Positions 32,875 to 41,255 of a stretch of DNA of 64,000 nucleotides are shown here, one piece after another. This DNA is from Paenibacillus monticola (GTDB lineage Bacteria; Bacillota; Bacilli; Paenibacillales; Paenibacillaceae), in contig NZ_WJXB01000014.1 of assembly GCF_009664975.1 (NCBI RefSeq), positions 1 to 64,000 on the forward strand. The letters run 5' to 3'. The notes beneath the pieces are model-generated. The model was not told the origin of the DNA, made no database searches, and saw nothing but the letters and a program-made list of their open reading frames with translations. Both the position numbers and the translations under genes were made by a program. Position 1 is the stretch's first letter, and every line of letters starts with the position of its first letter.

Positions 32875-32968
32875 AAGCTTTCCCCTCCAATGATGGTCCT
32901 TATTTACCACTAAAGGTAGCAAATAAAACTGACAGGATCATGTCTGAAATCTGTCGGTTTGGTCACAT

Positions 32969-34003
32969 TCAGAGGTTAGACAAGAAAATAGAGAATACCG
33001 TGCCCCTGCCAAGGACAGAGTCAACTTTAATGTGGCCACCTTGTGCGGTGATAATCTCCCGAGCTAGAAATAAACCAATACCTACACCGTCGATTTCACA
33101 CACATTATTTCCTCTGTAAAACCGCTTGAATATATGTTTGAGCTCCTCAGGCTCGATTCCTATGCCCGTATCCGAGATATCAATGCGTGTGAACATTTCA
33201 TTGCTCTCAGCTGAGAGATGGATTTTGCCGCCTTGCGGTGTGTACTTCACCGCATTCTCCAGTACATTGAATAACGCTTCACTTGTCCATTTGAGATCAT
33301 AACAGGCTGAGATTAGAGCGTCACAGGTTATGCTAATGTTGATACATTTACTTTCCGCTTGGCTAAAGACTTGGGCTACGCTCTTGGTAATCATCTGATT
33401 TATGGGATGTAAAGCAATTTCAAACGAAATCATCCCCGTCTCCAGACGGGAGAGCTTAATCAAGGACGCAATCAGCCAATCCAGCTTTTGGGATTGAGCT
33501 TGAATACTGTTTATGAAGTGCCTATTTTCCTCATCTAGTCCAGGTTTCTCCGCTAAGAGCTGGCTGTATACCATAATGTTGGACAGAGGTGTTTTGGTCT
33601 GATGAGAGATATCGGAGATAAGTCCTTTGATTTTGTTCTTTTCTATGATTATGTTCTGTTCATTGGATCTTGAAATGTCTATGTACCGCATTAGTTTATG
33701 TTCCATTAAGGACAGGTTTGTCTCTTCATAATGGTTACTTATTTTCCGGCCATTGATAGCACTATCAACCAAATCATCCATACTCTCCGTGAAGGCGTTA
33801 ATCTGTCGTCTGAGTGACCAGACCCATGTGGCTCCGGCTGCTATGATGCAAGCTATAAACAGGGAGGATATCCATAAAATTCTGAGATTGAATCCAATAA
33901 GAATAATGATAGTGCCTGTGTAAATGAAGACAAGCAACATTAAAAGCAGCGAAAATATAAAGTTGACCTGTTTGGAGTGACGTACTTGCCCATCTTTGTT
34001 CAT
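32969..34003 (-). CDS. membrane sensor histidine kinase
   Basis: A 344-residue kinase with two adjacent N-terminal membrane segments (about 12-60) and almost no extracellular loop, then HisKA with SDISHQTKTPLSNIMVYSQLL (phospho-His) and HATPase with ENAVKYTPQGG and DTGIGIEPEEL. Such intramembrane-type sensors are typical partners of peptide-responsive ABC transporters. ATG 34003 overlaps the regulator stop in TAATG, with GAGGGG upstream, and is preferred over the longer frame at 34024. Confidence 0.92.
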   Translation of the reverse strand: MNKDGQVRHSKQVNFIFSLLLMLLVFIYTGTIIILIGFNLRILWISSLFIACIIAAGATWVWSLRRQINAFTESMDDLVDSAINGRKISNHYEETNLSLMEHKLMRYIDISRSNEQNIIIEKNKIKGLISDISHQTKTPLSNIMVYSQLLAEKPGLDEENRHFINSIQAQSQKLDWLIASLIKLSRLETGMISFEIALHPINQMITKSVAQVFSQAESKCINISITCDALISACYDLKWTSEALFNVLENAVKYTPQGGKIHLSAESNEMFTRIDISDTGIGIEPEELKHIFKRFYRGNNVCEIDGVGIGLFLAREIITAQGGHIKVDSVLGRGTVFSIFLSNL

Positions 34004-34686
34004 TAATTTTGCCCCTCTGCCCACATATAACCCAAGCCATAGATGGTTTTTATATATTTTGGAGTAGAGGGTTCGTCTTCAATTTTGGCCCGCAGCCGTT
34101 TAATGGCTACCGTCAGGGCATTCTCATCCACAAATTCCGCTTCTTGGCTCCAGATCTTGTCGATCAGTTGTTCTCTAGTTAGAATGTTTCCGGAGTTAAC
34201 CACCAGAATCTTTAGCAGCTTCTGCTCGGTTTTGCTCAGTACCAACTGGCGGTTGTGCTTGTAATATTCCATCTTTGCGAAGTCAAAGGTTAGAGGACCT
34301 ATCGCAGCTTTATTCTCACTGTGCAGATCTGTTCTTCTGAGAACAGCCAATACTCTGGCGCGCAGGATCATCAGGCTGAACGGTTTAGTGATATAATCAT
34401 CACCCCCCAGTTCAAATCCCATGACAATATCCGACTCCATATCATTAGCGGTCAGAAAAATAATCGGTACCTTTGATGTTTTGCGGATAGTCTCGCAGTA
34501 ATCCAGACCACTACCGTCAGGAAGGTTGATATCCAGAATGATCAAATCAATCTTAATGGATGAGAGGAATTGCTCCGTCATAGCTAAAGAATAGGCTTGT
34601 TCTATAACTAGATCATTCTGAGAAAGCGTTAAGGCGATTCCCTTATTCAAACTTCGGTCGTCTTCAACAATCAGTATTGTCTTCAT
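34003..34686 (-). CDS. OmpR-family response regulator
   Basis: A 227-residue regulator: receiver domain with acidic pair VEDDRS, phospho-Asp in LIILDINLPDGSG, Lys in GDDYITKPFS, and a C-terminal winged helix (LSKTEQKLLKILVVNSGNILTREQLIDKIW, AIKRLRAKIE, IKTIYGLGYMW). First gene of the regulator-kinase-ATPase-permease operon; it probably activates the ABC transporter genes. Confidence 0.94.
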   Translation of the reverse strand: MKTILIVEDDRSLNKGIALTLSQNDLVIEQAYSLAMTEQFLSSIKIDLIILDINLPDGSGLDYCETIRKTSKVPIIFLTANDMESDIVMGFELGGDDYITKPFSLMILRARVLAVLRRTDLHSENKAAIGPLTFDFAKMEYYKHNRQLVLSKTEQKLLKILVVNSGNILTREQLIDKIWSQEAEFVDENALTVAIKRLRAKIEDEPSTPKYIKTIYGLGYMWAEGQN

Positions 34687-34919
34687 AGGCGGCTCTCCTT
34701 CGTAATACGTAAATCCTATTGCATCAGATATCTAAAGTAAGTATACACTTCCAAATATTTCTTCGGAAATGCTATTTAATGCTCCCATGTGGTCTGCAGT
34801 CTCATAGCCTCCCCGACTAAGGTCCAGTACTAAAAACCGTCTGTGGTCTGTTTTGAAAATCAATGGATTGCTCTAGAATAAGGTTATAAGGTTGAGGACA
34901 ACGAAAGGCGGTGAGAAAA

Positions 34920-35222
34920 ATGCAAAGAAGAAATGGAAACGGATTGGCGATTGTGCTGATTGCAATCGGAGCAATTATGCTGATGGGAGTATTACCTCAT
35001 CTAATTCACGGAATCTTCGGAATCCTGTTCCCGGTATTGATGGTGGCTCTCGGATATTACGGAATTAAGAGCGGACACAAAATTATCGGCTGGGTGGTGC
35101 TGTTCATTGGTATCATGACTCTGATCTCGAAGCTTTCCTGGATCATCGGACCACTGCTCGGTATAGCGCTGGTGGTTTGGGGGATCTCAGTATTGAAGGG
35201 CAAGAGACGCGGTACTTATTAA
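34920..35222 (+). CDS. small membrane protein at the head of the Lia/Psp operon (LiaI-like)
   Basis: A 100-residue protein made of about four hydrophobic segments separated by short basic turns (GLAIVLIAIGAIMLMGVLP, IFGILFPVLMVALGYYGI, IGWVVLFIGIMTLI, IIGPLLGIALVVWGI) and a basic C-terminus. It resembles the membrane part of LiaI/LiaF-type proteins. ATG 34920 with AAAGGCGGTG before it is preferred over GTG 34911. It may help recruit PspA to the membrane. Confidence 0.78.
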   Translation: MQRRNGNGLAIVLIAIGAIMLMGVLPHLIHGIFGILFPVLMVALGYYGIKSGHKIIGWVVLFIGIMTLISKLSWIIGPLLGIALVVWGISVLKGKRRGTY

Positions 35223-35279
35223 GAAGATCAATAATGTAGAAGTTTACTTAACTTAGAAGCAGGGAGGGAGCAGGAAATC

Positions 35280-35957
35280 ATGAGTGTTTTTCGCCGCATG
35301 AGGGATATTACCGTAGCTAATCTAAATGAACGTCTGGAACAAAGCCAAGACCCCGTAAAGCTGATTGATCAGTTTCTCCATTCAACCCGTGAGGAAATTG
35401 GTGAGGCTGAGAGATTGTATCAGCAATACGCTTCCCATACGAAGCAATTGCAGCAGCAGGTGAATCAGGCGACAGCCATGAGAAACAAACGTGAAGAGCA
35501 GGCACTGCTGGCATTGAAGGCCGGTGAGGATAATCTGGCGAAGCTGGCTTTGCAGGAAAAGATCATTCACGAGGAAAAGCTGGAGCAGTACAGCGGGCTT
35601 TTGGAGCAGAGTCAACAATCACTTTTTGATCTTGAAGGTCAGCTGAATGAGCTGAAACTAGAGTATCAGACGGTGTACAGCAAACGTCAGTATTATGCAG
35701 CACGAATGGAGTCGCTGCGATTGCAGCAGCGCATGAATCAAAGAGCTACAGCATACGGCAACAGCGGTGACGTTCCCAAAATGTTCGGACGGCTGGAAGA
35801 CCGGTTGACTGACTGGGAGCTTGAAGCGAAGAGTCTGAGCGACCTGCGCCGGATGGGGCAGGAATATGTAGTGCAGGCTGGAGAGACAGTAGCAACTATA
35901 CTCGAAAGAGAAATGGCTCGCCTAAAGGAGAAATTGAACAATGGCGGAAAGGAGTAG
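35280..35957 (+). CDS. pspA: PspA/IM30 family protein (LiaH-like), copy 1
   Basis: A 225-residue coiled-coil protein with the PspA N-terminus (SVFRRMRDITVANLNERLEQSQDPVKLIDQFL) and long helices rich in Glu, Gln and Arg. PspA/LiaH proteins assemble into scaffolds on stressed membranes. Good SD (GGAGGGAG). It carries the SD of the following pspC-like gene at its own 3' end. Confidence 0.92.
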   Translation: MSVFRRMRDITVANLNERLEQSQDPVKLIDQFLHSTREEIGEAERLYQQYASHTKQLQQQVNQATAMRNKREEQALLALKAGEDNLAKLALQEKIIHEEKLEQYSGLLEQSQQSLFDLEGQLNELKLEYQTVYSKRQYYAARMESLRLQQRMNQRATAYGNSGDVPKMFGRLEDRLTDWELEAKSLSDLRRMGQEYVVQAGETVATILEREMARLKEKLNNGGKE

Positions 35958-35961
35958 CACA

Positions 35962-36429
35962 ATGACCCGATTGTATCGTTCTACCCGTAACCGGGTAATG
36001 ACAGGGCTGGCTGGAGGATTATCAGAAACATTAGGGATTGATTCTACGCTGTTCCGGATTCTGTTGTTGGTCAGCATCCCTTTTACAGGCGGTACCACGA
36101 TCTTCGTGTACCTTATCGCCGCGCTTATTATTCCCAAAGAGCCTACTCAGTATAATCCCTTCGGTCCTGGTCCCGGTGCGCCGGGCGGCCCTTATGGCGG
36201 TCATTTCTCCGGCAGACCTGAGCATGGACGCGGACCGCAGGGACATGGAGGATACGGCCCTTATGGACGTCAGCCTAACCAGAATCCCGGTTTTGACCCG
36301 AACAACGCATATTCAGCTCCAGATTCCGGTCTGGATGCCATGATGAAGGATATTGAGAAAAAAGCACTGCAAAAAGAAGTAGAACAACTCAAACAAAAAC
36401 TGTCTAAATACGAGAAGGGAGAAATGTAA
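35962..36429 (+). CDS. PspC-domain membrane protein
   Basis: A 155-residue protein with an N-terminal PspC domain (RLYRSTRNRVMTGLAGGLSETLGIDSTLFRILLL, then a membrane segment TIFVYLIAALIIP), a Pro/Gly/His-rich linker (about 70-115) and a C-terminal coiled coil (MMKDIEKKALQKEVEQLKQKLSKYE). AAAGGAG 8 nt before ATG 35962 makes this start better than ATG 35941. It ends 2 nt before the second pspA gene. Likely a membrane sensor or anchor for PspA. Confidence 0.88.
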   Translation: MTRLYRSTRNRVMTGLAGGLSETLGIDSTLFRILLLVSIPFTGGTTIFVYLIAALIIPKEPTQYNPFGPGPGAPGGPYGGHFSGRPEHGRGPQGHGGYGPYGRQPNQNPGFDPNNAYSAPDSGLDAMMKDIEKKALQKEVEQLKQKLSKYEKGEM

Positions 36430-36431
36430 TC

Positions 36432-37139
36432 ATGGGAGTATTTCAGAGAATTAAGGATATGACTAAAGCGTCGGTAAATGACTTGTTGGATAAAGTAGAG
36501 GACCCAATCGTAATGCTGAACCAATATCTGCGCGATATGGAGGCCGAAATTCACGAAGCTGAAGTCACTGTAGCGAAGCAAATGGCGAACGAACGCCGGA
36601 TGAAGCAGCGTGTAGATGAGGCTGCCAAAGTATCCGGACAACGTGCGGCACAAGCTGAACTGGCATTGAAGAATGGTCAAGAGGAAGTTACACGCAAGCT
36701 GTTGGAGGAAAAAATCTATTTCGACCAAAAGCATGCCGAATACAGCGAGCTGCACGGCCAAGCCGAAGCGCAAGCTAAGGAATTGGTAGCTCAGTTGCAT
36801 GAAATGAAAGATGAGTTCTACAAGCTGCGCAACAAGCGTAATGAGCTAGTGTCCCGTGCCCAAATGGCTAAAGCCAAGAAGCAAATGTCACAGATCAGCA
36901 GTGTGCATGCTATTGAGAGCGGTAGTGCATCGCTTGGCTTCCATCGGATGGAAGAAAAGATCATGCAGCTTGAAGCAGAAGCCGATGTTATGCGTGCCCC
37001 TTACAGCCCTTCGGCTGCTGCCTACAGCAAACCGATTGATGCCGAGAAACAGCTGAAAGTGGAAGAACAACTCGCTGCTCTCAAAAGCAAGCTGAATGAT
37101 AGTGCCGCAGCACCTTCTTTAAATAAAGAAGAAAAGTAA
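36432..37139 (+). CDS. pspA: PspA/IM30 family protein, copy 2
   Basis: A 235-residue coiled-coil paralogue of the product encoded at 35280 (GVFQRIKDMTKASVNDLLDKVEDPIVMLNQYLRDM start). It diverges in sequence and has an Ala/Pro-containing C-terminal region. Having two different PspA proteins flanking a PspC gene suggests mixed assemblies or division of labour. Confidence 0.92.
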   Translation: MGVFQRIKDMTKASVNDLLDKVEDPIVMLNQYLRDMEAEIHEAEVTVAKQMANERRMKQRVDEAAKVSGQRAAQAELALKNGQEEVTRKLLEEKIYFDQKHAEYSELHGQAEAQAKELVAQLHEMKDEFYKLRNKRNELVSRAQMAKAKKQMSQISSVHAIESGSASLGFHRMEEKIMQLEAEADVMRAPYSPSAAAYSKPIDAEKQLKVEEQLAALKSKLNDSAAAPSLNKEEK

Positions 37140-37185
37140 TTGCTTGTTTCTAAAACTTAAGTGAATATGATATGCTGAACAAGGT

Positions 37186-37225
37186 AAAGCCATACGGTAG
37201 GGGATTCCCATACCGGTATGGCTTT
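37186..37225 (+). terminator. terminator after the second pspA gene
   Basis: Hairpin with arms AAAGCCATAC and GTATGGCTTT plus an inner GGTA/TACC pairing, followed by TTTTCC. Confidence 0.75.
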
Positions 37226-37329
37226 TCCAGCGGTATAGGATGATGGGTGCCGCGGAGCTATTATTACAACAGAATCGGTTAAATCCTGTATTTTTCCCAA
37301 CATTCCATCCCCTAATAGTCCGTTAAAGC

Positions 37330-37500
37330 GAAAGTAATGTATTAAATACAACATTGCATTAAGATAAGGACTTTTAAACGTGCGGATGTTGTATTTACTA
37401 CATCATTTAGTCGTTGCAGAGTGGACAGAACTAGAAATATTGTATTTTATACATCACTTCTCGTTGAAGTGTACGGAAGTTAGGATTTTCAATGCTATAA
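37330..37500. repeat. dispersed repeat, family 2 (about three units)
   Basis: Imperfect tandem units of about 50 nt with cores AAATACAACATTGCATT (about 37344), TTGTATTTACTACATCATTT (about 37388) and TTGTATTTTATACATCACTT (about 37439), each followed by a GTTGNAGNGTGNAC-like segment. Related to 22265-22440. Confidence 0.55.
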
Positions 37501-37559
37501 TCGGTGAAAAAGTCACGGAGAGGAATTTTGGAACTGTAGGAGCGTTAGCGTTCGCCTTT

Positions 37560-37610
37560 GTCCCTGGATTTTATCCGCTATAAGCGGTCTAAATCACAAA
37601 ATCTGGGGAC
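37560..37610. repeat. structured intergenic element (nested hairpin)
   Basis: Outer arms GTCCCTGGATTTT and AAAATCTGGGGAC enclose an inner hairpin CCGCT-ATA-AGCGG. It looks like a REP/ERIC-style intergenic element rather than a gene. Confidence 0.5.
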
Positions 37611-37664
37611 AACAGCGACCGGAAGTCCAAACATTCCTCGCAGTAACGGCTATTGCACCGGATA

Positions 37665-37744
37665 TCTAATGCTTACGAAGTAGTTTTGCTCCGCAAAACT
37701 TAAAGTTAATGCTTACGAAGTCAGTTTTGCTACGCAAAACTTTT
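37665..37744. repeat. dispersed repeat, family 1 (two tandem hairpin units)
   Basis: Two copies of AATGCTTACGAAGT(C)AGTTTTGC-NNN-GCAAAACT at about 37668-37700 and 37708-37741. Both have perfect 8-bp hairpin arms with loops TCC and TAC. It abuts the ribosome binding site of liaF. Reversed copies lie in the BMC operon. Confidence 0.8.
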
Positions 37745-37756
37745 AGGAGGTGCGAA

Positions 37757-38404
37757 ATGGATAAACGAAACCGTTTGATTGCCATCGGACTAATTGGGAT
37801 TGGCTGCGTGATGATTTTTGGTAGATGGATCGGTTCTTTCTCCATTATCGCGCTTCTATTCCTGCTGCTGGGGATTTACCGTACGACGTCAGGCAAAGTG
37901 AAGCAAGGGTATAAGCTGCTTGGTATTGGTGCAGTGCTGCTCCTGCTGGATCATTTGCTGCTCGTGCTCGGAATTTGTTTAATCTCATTGGGAATGTTTT
38001 TTACCAAATCCAAAAGAGTGCAGCGCAGAGAAGGGTTTATGCAGAAGCAAAACTTCTCGTCCAGATTTGACTGGGATCGTGCACCTTGGGTAATGCACAG
38101 TCTCAGCGCATGGCATGTGCTTGGTGAGGCTAATCTTGATCTTTCACTCGCTATGGCGGAGGATAAGGAGACAGTGATGCTGTTTCAGGGGATATTTGGT
38201 GATATGGATATCCACTTATCTGACGAGTATGCTGTGGAGATTGAGGCATTTGTCCTATTTGGTTCGATTGAATTCGGCAATCAGCGCGATACAGGCATGC
38301 TGAACCGATTGAATTGGAAATCAGCCAATTACGAAAGCTGCGAACAGAAATTGAAAATAAGCATCTCTTACCTGATGGGAGATTTGGATGTAAGGTTGTC
38401 CTAA
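37757..38404 (+). CDS. liaF: LiaF-like membrane regulator
   Basis: A 215-residue protein with four closely spaced N-terminal membrane segments (RLIAIGLIGIGCVMIFG, FSIIALLFLLLGIY, KLLGIGAVLLLLDHLLLVLGICLISLGMFF) and a soluble C-terminal domain with the beta-strand repeats of the LiaF family (VMLFQGIFGDMDIHL, VEIEAFVLFGSIEFG, LKISISYLMGDLDVRL). In Bacilli LiaF inhibits the LiaS kinase until cell-wall stress occurs. AGGAGGTG precedes ATG 37757; the longer frame to 37709 goes through the repeat. Confidence 0.9.
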   Translation: MDKRNRLIAIGLIGIGCVMIFGRWIGSFSIIALLFLLLGIYRTTSGKVKQGYKLLGIGAVLLLLDHLLLVLGICLISLGMFFTKSKRVQRREGFMQKQNFSSRFDWDRAPWVMHSLSAWHVLGEANLDLSLAMAEDKETVMLFQGIFGDMDIHLSDEYAVEIEAFVLFGSIEFGNQRDTGMLNRLNWKSANYESCEQKLKISISYLMGDLDVRLS

Positions 38405-38435
38405 ACTGCTTAATATATGAAGGGGGGCCCCCCAG

Positions 38436-39482
38436 GTGGAAAAAAAACATACAAATATGGTAGCGCGCAGCATGGGTGAGGGGGCTCTTTTCTCTTTAGT
38501 CATGCTGCTCGTAATATTGTACATCATGTATACATATGGTTATTTGCAGCCCTTTGAGGACTGGAAGATAGGCGTTCGGACGGCAGTTACGTTAATTCTG
38601 CTGCCTATGGCTTTTGGGATCGGTTTTGGATTCCATCAGAGCTTCCGTGTAAAGCTAAAGCTGGAGCGGCTGCGAGAAACGCTGGTGCTGTGGGAAAAGG
38701 GCAATCTGACGTTATCCATGCCGGAGCTTGGCAACGATGAGCTGGGTCGGCTCGGAGAGCAGTTGGGACGAATCAGCGAGAAATGGGAGAATCAGGTGTC
38801 TACGCTGCAGCGGCTGTCCACGAATAACGCGAAGCTCGCTGAGCAGGCGCGTGTCACAGCCATCATTGAGGAACGGCAGCGGCTGGCCCGCGAGTTGCAT
38901 GATGCTGTCTCCCAGCAGCTGTTCGCCATCTCCATGACCGCAACAGCGGTAGGACGGACGCTCGATAAAGATTTCGATAAAGCCCAGCGGCAGATAGCGC
39001 TTATTGAGGAAATGTCCGCCGTAGCTCAATCAGAGATGAGAGCGCTACTGCTACATTTAAGACCGGTATATCTGGAAGGTAAAGGGCTGGCACAAGGTCT
39101 GCAAGAATTGATTAGGGAGCTGAAGGTTAAGGTTCCGATTGAAATTGTGTTTGAGATGGACCCTGACGTGCAGATGTTAAAAGGTATCGAGAACCATTTG
39201 TTTCGCATAGTGCAGGAGGCTATTTCCAACACGCTCCGGCATGCCAAGGCAGAGAAGATGGAGATCCGCTTGCATCGTAGAGGGGATACCGTTCGGTTAA
39301 CGCTGCGTGATGATGGGATCGGCTTTGAAATGGATGACAGCAAGCAGACATCCTATGGCTTATCGAACATGAAGGAGCGTATTACTGAAACCGGAGGTTC
39401 AATTCAGTTTATCACCGCTCCAGGTAAAGGTATGCGGATTGAGATTACGGTTCCGTTAGTGAATGAATTAATCAATGAATAG
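38436..39482 (+). CDS. liaS: LiaS-like sensor histidine kinase
   Basis: A 348-residue NarL-class kinase with two membrane segments near the N-terminus (MLLVILYIMYTYGYL and VTLILLPMAFGIGFGF), a HAMP-like linker, HisKA_3 with ERQRLARELHDAVSQQLF (phospho-His) and HATPase (DGIGFEM, GLSNMKERI). GTG start with AAGGGGGG upstream. Works with LiaF and LiaR. Confidence 0.93.
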   Translation: MEKKHTNMVARSMGEGALFSLVMLLVILYIMYTYGYLQPFEDWKIGVRTAVTLILLPMAFGIGFGFHQSFRVKLKLERLRETLVLWEKGNLTLSMPELGNDELGRLGEQLGRISEKWENQVSTLQRLSTNNAKLAEQARVTAIIEERQRLARELHDAVSQQLFAISMTATAVGRTLDKDFDKAQRQIALIEEMSAVAQSEMRALLLHLRPVYLEGKGLAQGLQELIRELKVKVPIEIVFEMDPDVQMLKGIENHLFRIVQEAISNTLRHAKAEKMEIRLHRRGDTVRLTLRDDGIGFEMDDSKQTSYGLSNMKERITETGGSIQFITAPGKGMRIEITVPLVNELINE

Positions 39483-39497
39483 GAGGAAAGGGCAACC

Positions 39498-40151
39498 ATG
39501 GGGATGGAAGGACCGATTAAAGTGCTGCTGGTAGATGATCATGAAATGGTGCGGATCGGACTGGCTGCAGTCCTCGGTACCGAGGACGGAATTGAAGTGG
39601 TGGGCGAGGCGGGAAGCGGAGAAGAAGGCATACGTCTGGCTAAGGAATATAATCCTGATGTTGTGCTGATGGATCTCGTGATGGACGGGATGGATGGTAT
39701 TGAAACAACGAGACAGCTGATGAAGCTGTACCCGGAATGTCGAGTGATTGTGCTGACCAGTTATTTGGATGATGAAAAGATGTATCCGGTCATTGAAGCC
39801 GGCGCTTTTAGCTATCTGCTGAAGACCTCACGCGCAATTGAAGTGGCGGATGCGATCCGTGCTGCGGCGAGAGGACAATCAGTACTCGAATCCCAGGTAG
39901 CTTCCAAAATGATGAATCGCTTCCGTACGAATGCTAATGGCGAGACACCGGCATATAAAGAGCTTACAGAGCGTGAGATGGAAGTGCTAAAATTGCTCGC
40001 AAAGGGCAAATCGAATCAGGATATCGCCGATCAATTAATTATTGGTATCAAAACAGTGAAATTCCATGTGACGAATATTCTCGCCAAGCTGGGTGTGGAT
40101 GACCGGACCCAAGCGGCAATTTATGCATATAAAAATGGACTGGCGGAATAA
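39498..40151 (+). CDS. liaR: LiaR-like NarL/LuxR-family response regulator
   Basis: A 217-residue regulator: receiver with LLVDDHEMVRIGL and phospho-Asp in VVLMDLVMDGMDGIE, then a LuxR-type helix-turn-helix (LTEREMEVLKLLAKGKSNQDIADQLIIGIKTVKFHVTNILAKLGV). It likely activates the psp genes upstream. AGGAGG precedes the start, 15 nt after liaS. Confidence 0.94.
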   Translation: MGMEGPIKVLLVDDHEMVRIGLAAVLGTEDGIEVVGEAGSGEEGIRLAKEYNPDVVLMDLVMDGMDGIETTRQLMKLYPECRVIVLTSYLDDEKMYPVIEAGAFSYLLKTSRAIEVADAIRAAARGQSVLESQVASKMMNRFRTNANGETPAYKELTEREMEVLKLLAKGKSNQDIADQLIIGIKTVKFHVTNILAKLGVDDRTQAAIYAYKNGLAE

Positions 40152-40235
40152 TCCGTAAATGTAAGGTTTAAAATCTCTCTCTTAGGACATCCTGTTTAGT
40201 AGATTACTAGACCGGATTAGAGAGGGAGATTAATA

Positions 40236-41048
40236 GTGAGAGAGAGAAATGGAACTAGAAAAGGTGCTAAAGGTAAACTGCTCCTGTGTATGTTCATTAC
40301 AATAGCTATGTTGGTTGGATTCCGCTACGCTGCCGGTATATCGACCACAGTGGCTGCGGCGAATGCTTCTCTAGCTGCTGATGCCGGACTTAAGGAATCG
40401 CTTCCGTTACTAAGCTCTCTGGGCCAGGATGTTACAGTGTCCGGAACCCCACTCCGGCTGGTCATGAAATGGCAAGGAGAATACAGTCAGGATACCCCGG
40501 ATACTGCAGAAGCTGCACGAAAGCTATCTGCGGAGCTAGGACTCGGGGAAGTCAGCCATGCCGAAGAGGATGGCCATATGACCTACCGCGCTGTCGCTGC
40601 TCCGATTTCATCCTACCAGACTTCGATGTTCTGGAGTGAGCTTGGGAATGGCAGCAGTTATATTATCGTGACTTTGGAGACTGCAGATTTGCTCCAGGCA
40701 ACCGGGCTTCAGACTGCGGCAGAAGAAGCCGGAGTAACTATGCACAAAGATGGAATTGCAGCTGAGTGGAATGTTTCCCTGCAAGGTATAGCCAAAGCGC
40801 AAGGAACTCCCCAAACAGCTTTGAATCATTCAGAGGAGTCCATGGTCGGTCTGATGTCTGGGATCATGGCAGTAGAAAGCTATGAAGATGAGACTACGTC
40901 TAGCAGATCTTATACTGTACCTGGCCTTGAACGCTACGTTAGCAGCGGTGATCATTCCATCGCCTTACAGGTAGCCGTTCATAAGAATGGCAATGACGAA
41001 CGTAATCGGATCACGCTTGGTTTTCCTTTAATAACCATCGAATATTAG
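40236..41048 (+). CDS. YwmB-family secreted protein
   Basis: A 270-residue protein with a signal peptide (LLLCMFITIAMLVGFRYAAGI) and a YwmB-like body (VTVSGTPLRLVMKWQGEY, ending ITLGFPLITIEY). The family is named for a TATA-binding-protein-like fold, but the protein is exported and its role is unknown. GTG start with GAGGGAGA upstream. Confidence 0.72.
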   Translation: MRERNGTRKGAKGKLLLCMFITIAMLVGFRYAAGISTTVAAANASLAADAGLKESLPLLSSLGQDVTVSGTPLRLVMKWQGEYSQDTPDTAEAARKLSAELGLGEVSHAEEDGHMTYRAVAAPISSYQTSMFWSELGNGSSYIIVTLETADLLQATGLQTAAEEAGVTMHKDGIAAEWNVSLQGIAKAQGTPQTALNHSEESMVGLMSGIMAVESYEDETTSSRSYTVPGLERYVSSGDHSIALQVAVHKNGNDERNRITLGFPLITIEY

Positions 41049-41176
41049 CACATAGTGCTTAATATAAGCTTAGATATGGTTTCTAATAAGAAAGAGTAAT
41101 CAAACTTTACGAAATCCCGAGGGTATTTGTCAGGAATGTGATAGCATCCTTTTTATGAATATGATAAAATGACATA

Positions 41177-41211
41177 ACGTCGTCGTAAAATTTTATGATG
41201 TAGTCGACGTT
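41177..41211. promoter_or_regulatory. inverted repeat upstream of zwf
   Basis: Arms AACGTCG and CGACGTT flank an AT-rich, itself partly palindromic centre (TCGTAAAATTTTATGA), 45 nt before the zwf start codon. Candidate operator or leader hairpin. Confidence 0.4.
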
Positions 41212-41255
41212 GAGAATAAATGACAACTATATTACATAGAGAAAGATGAGGAGCC

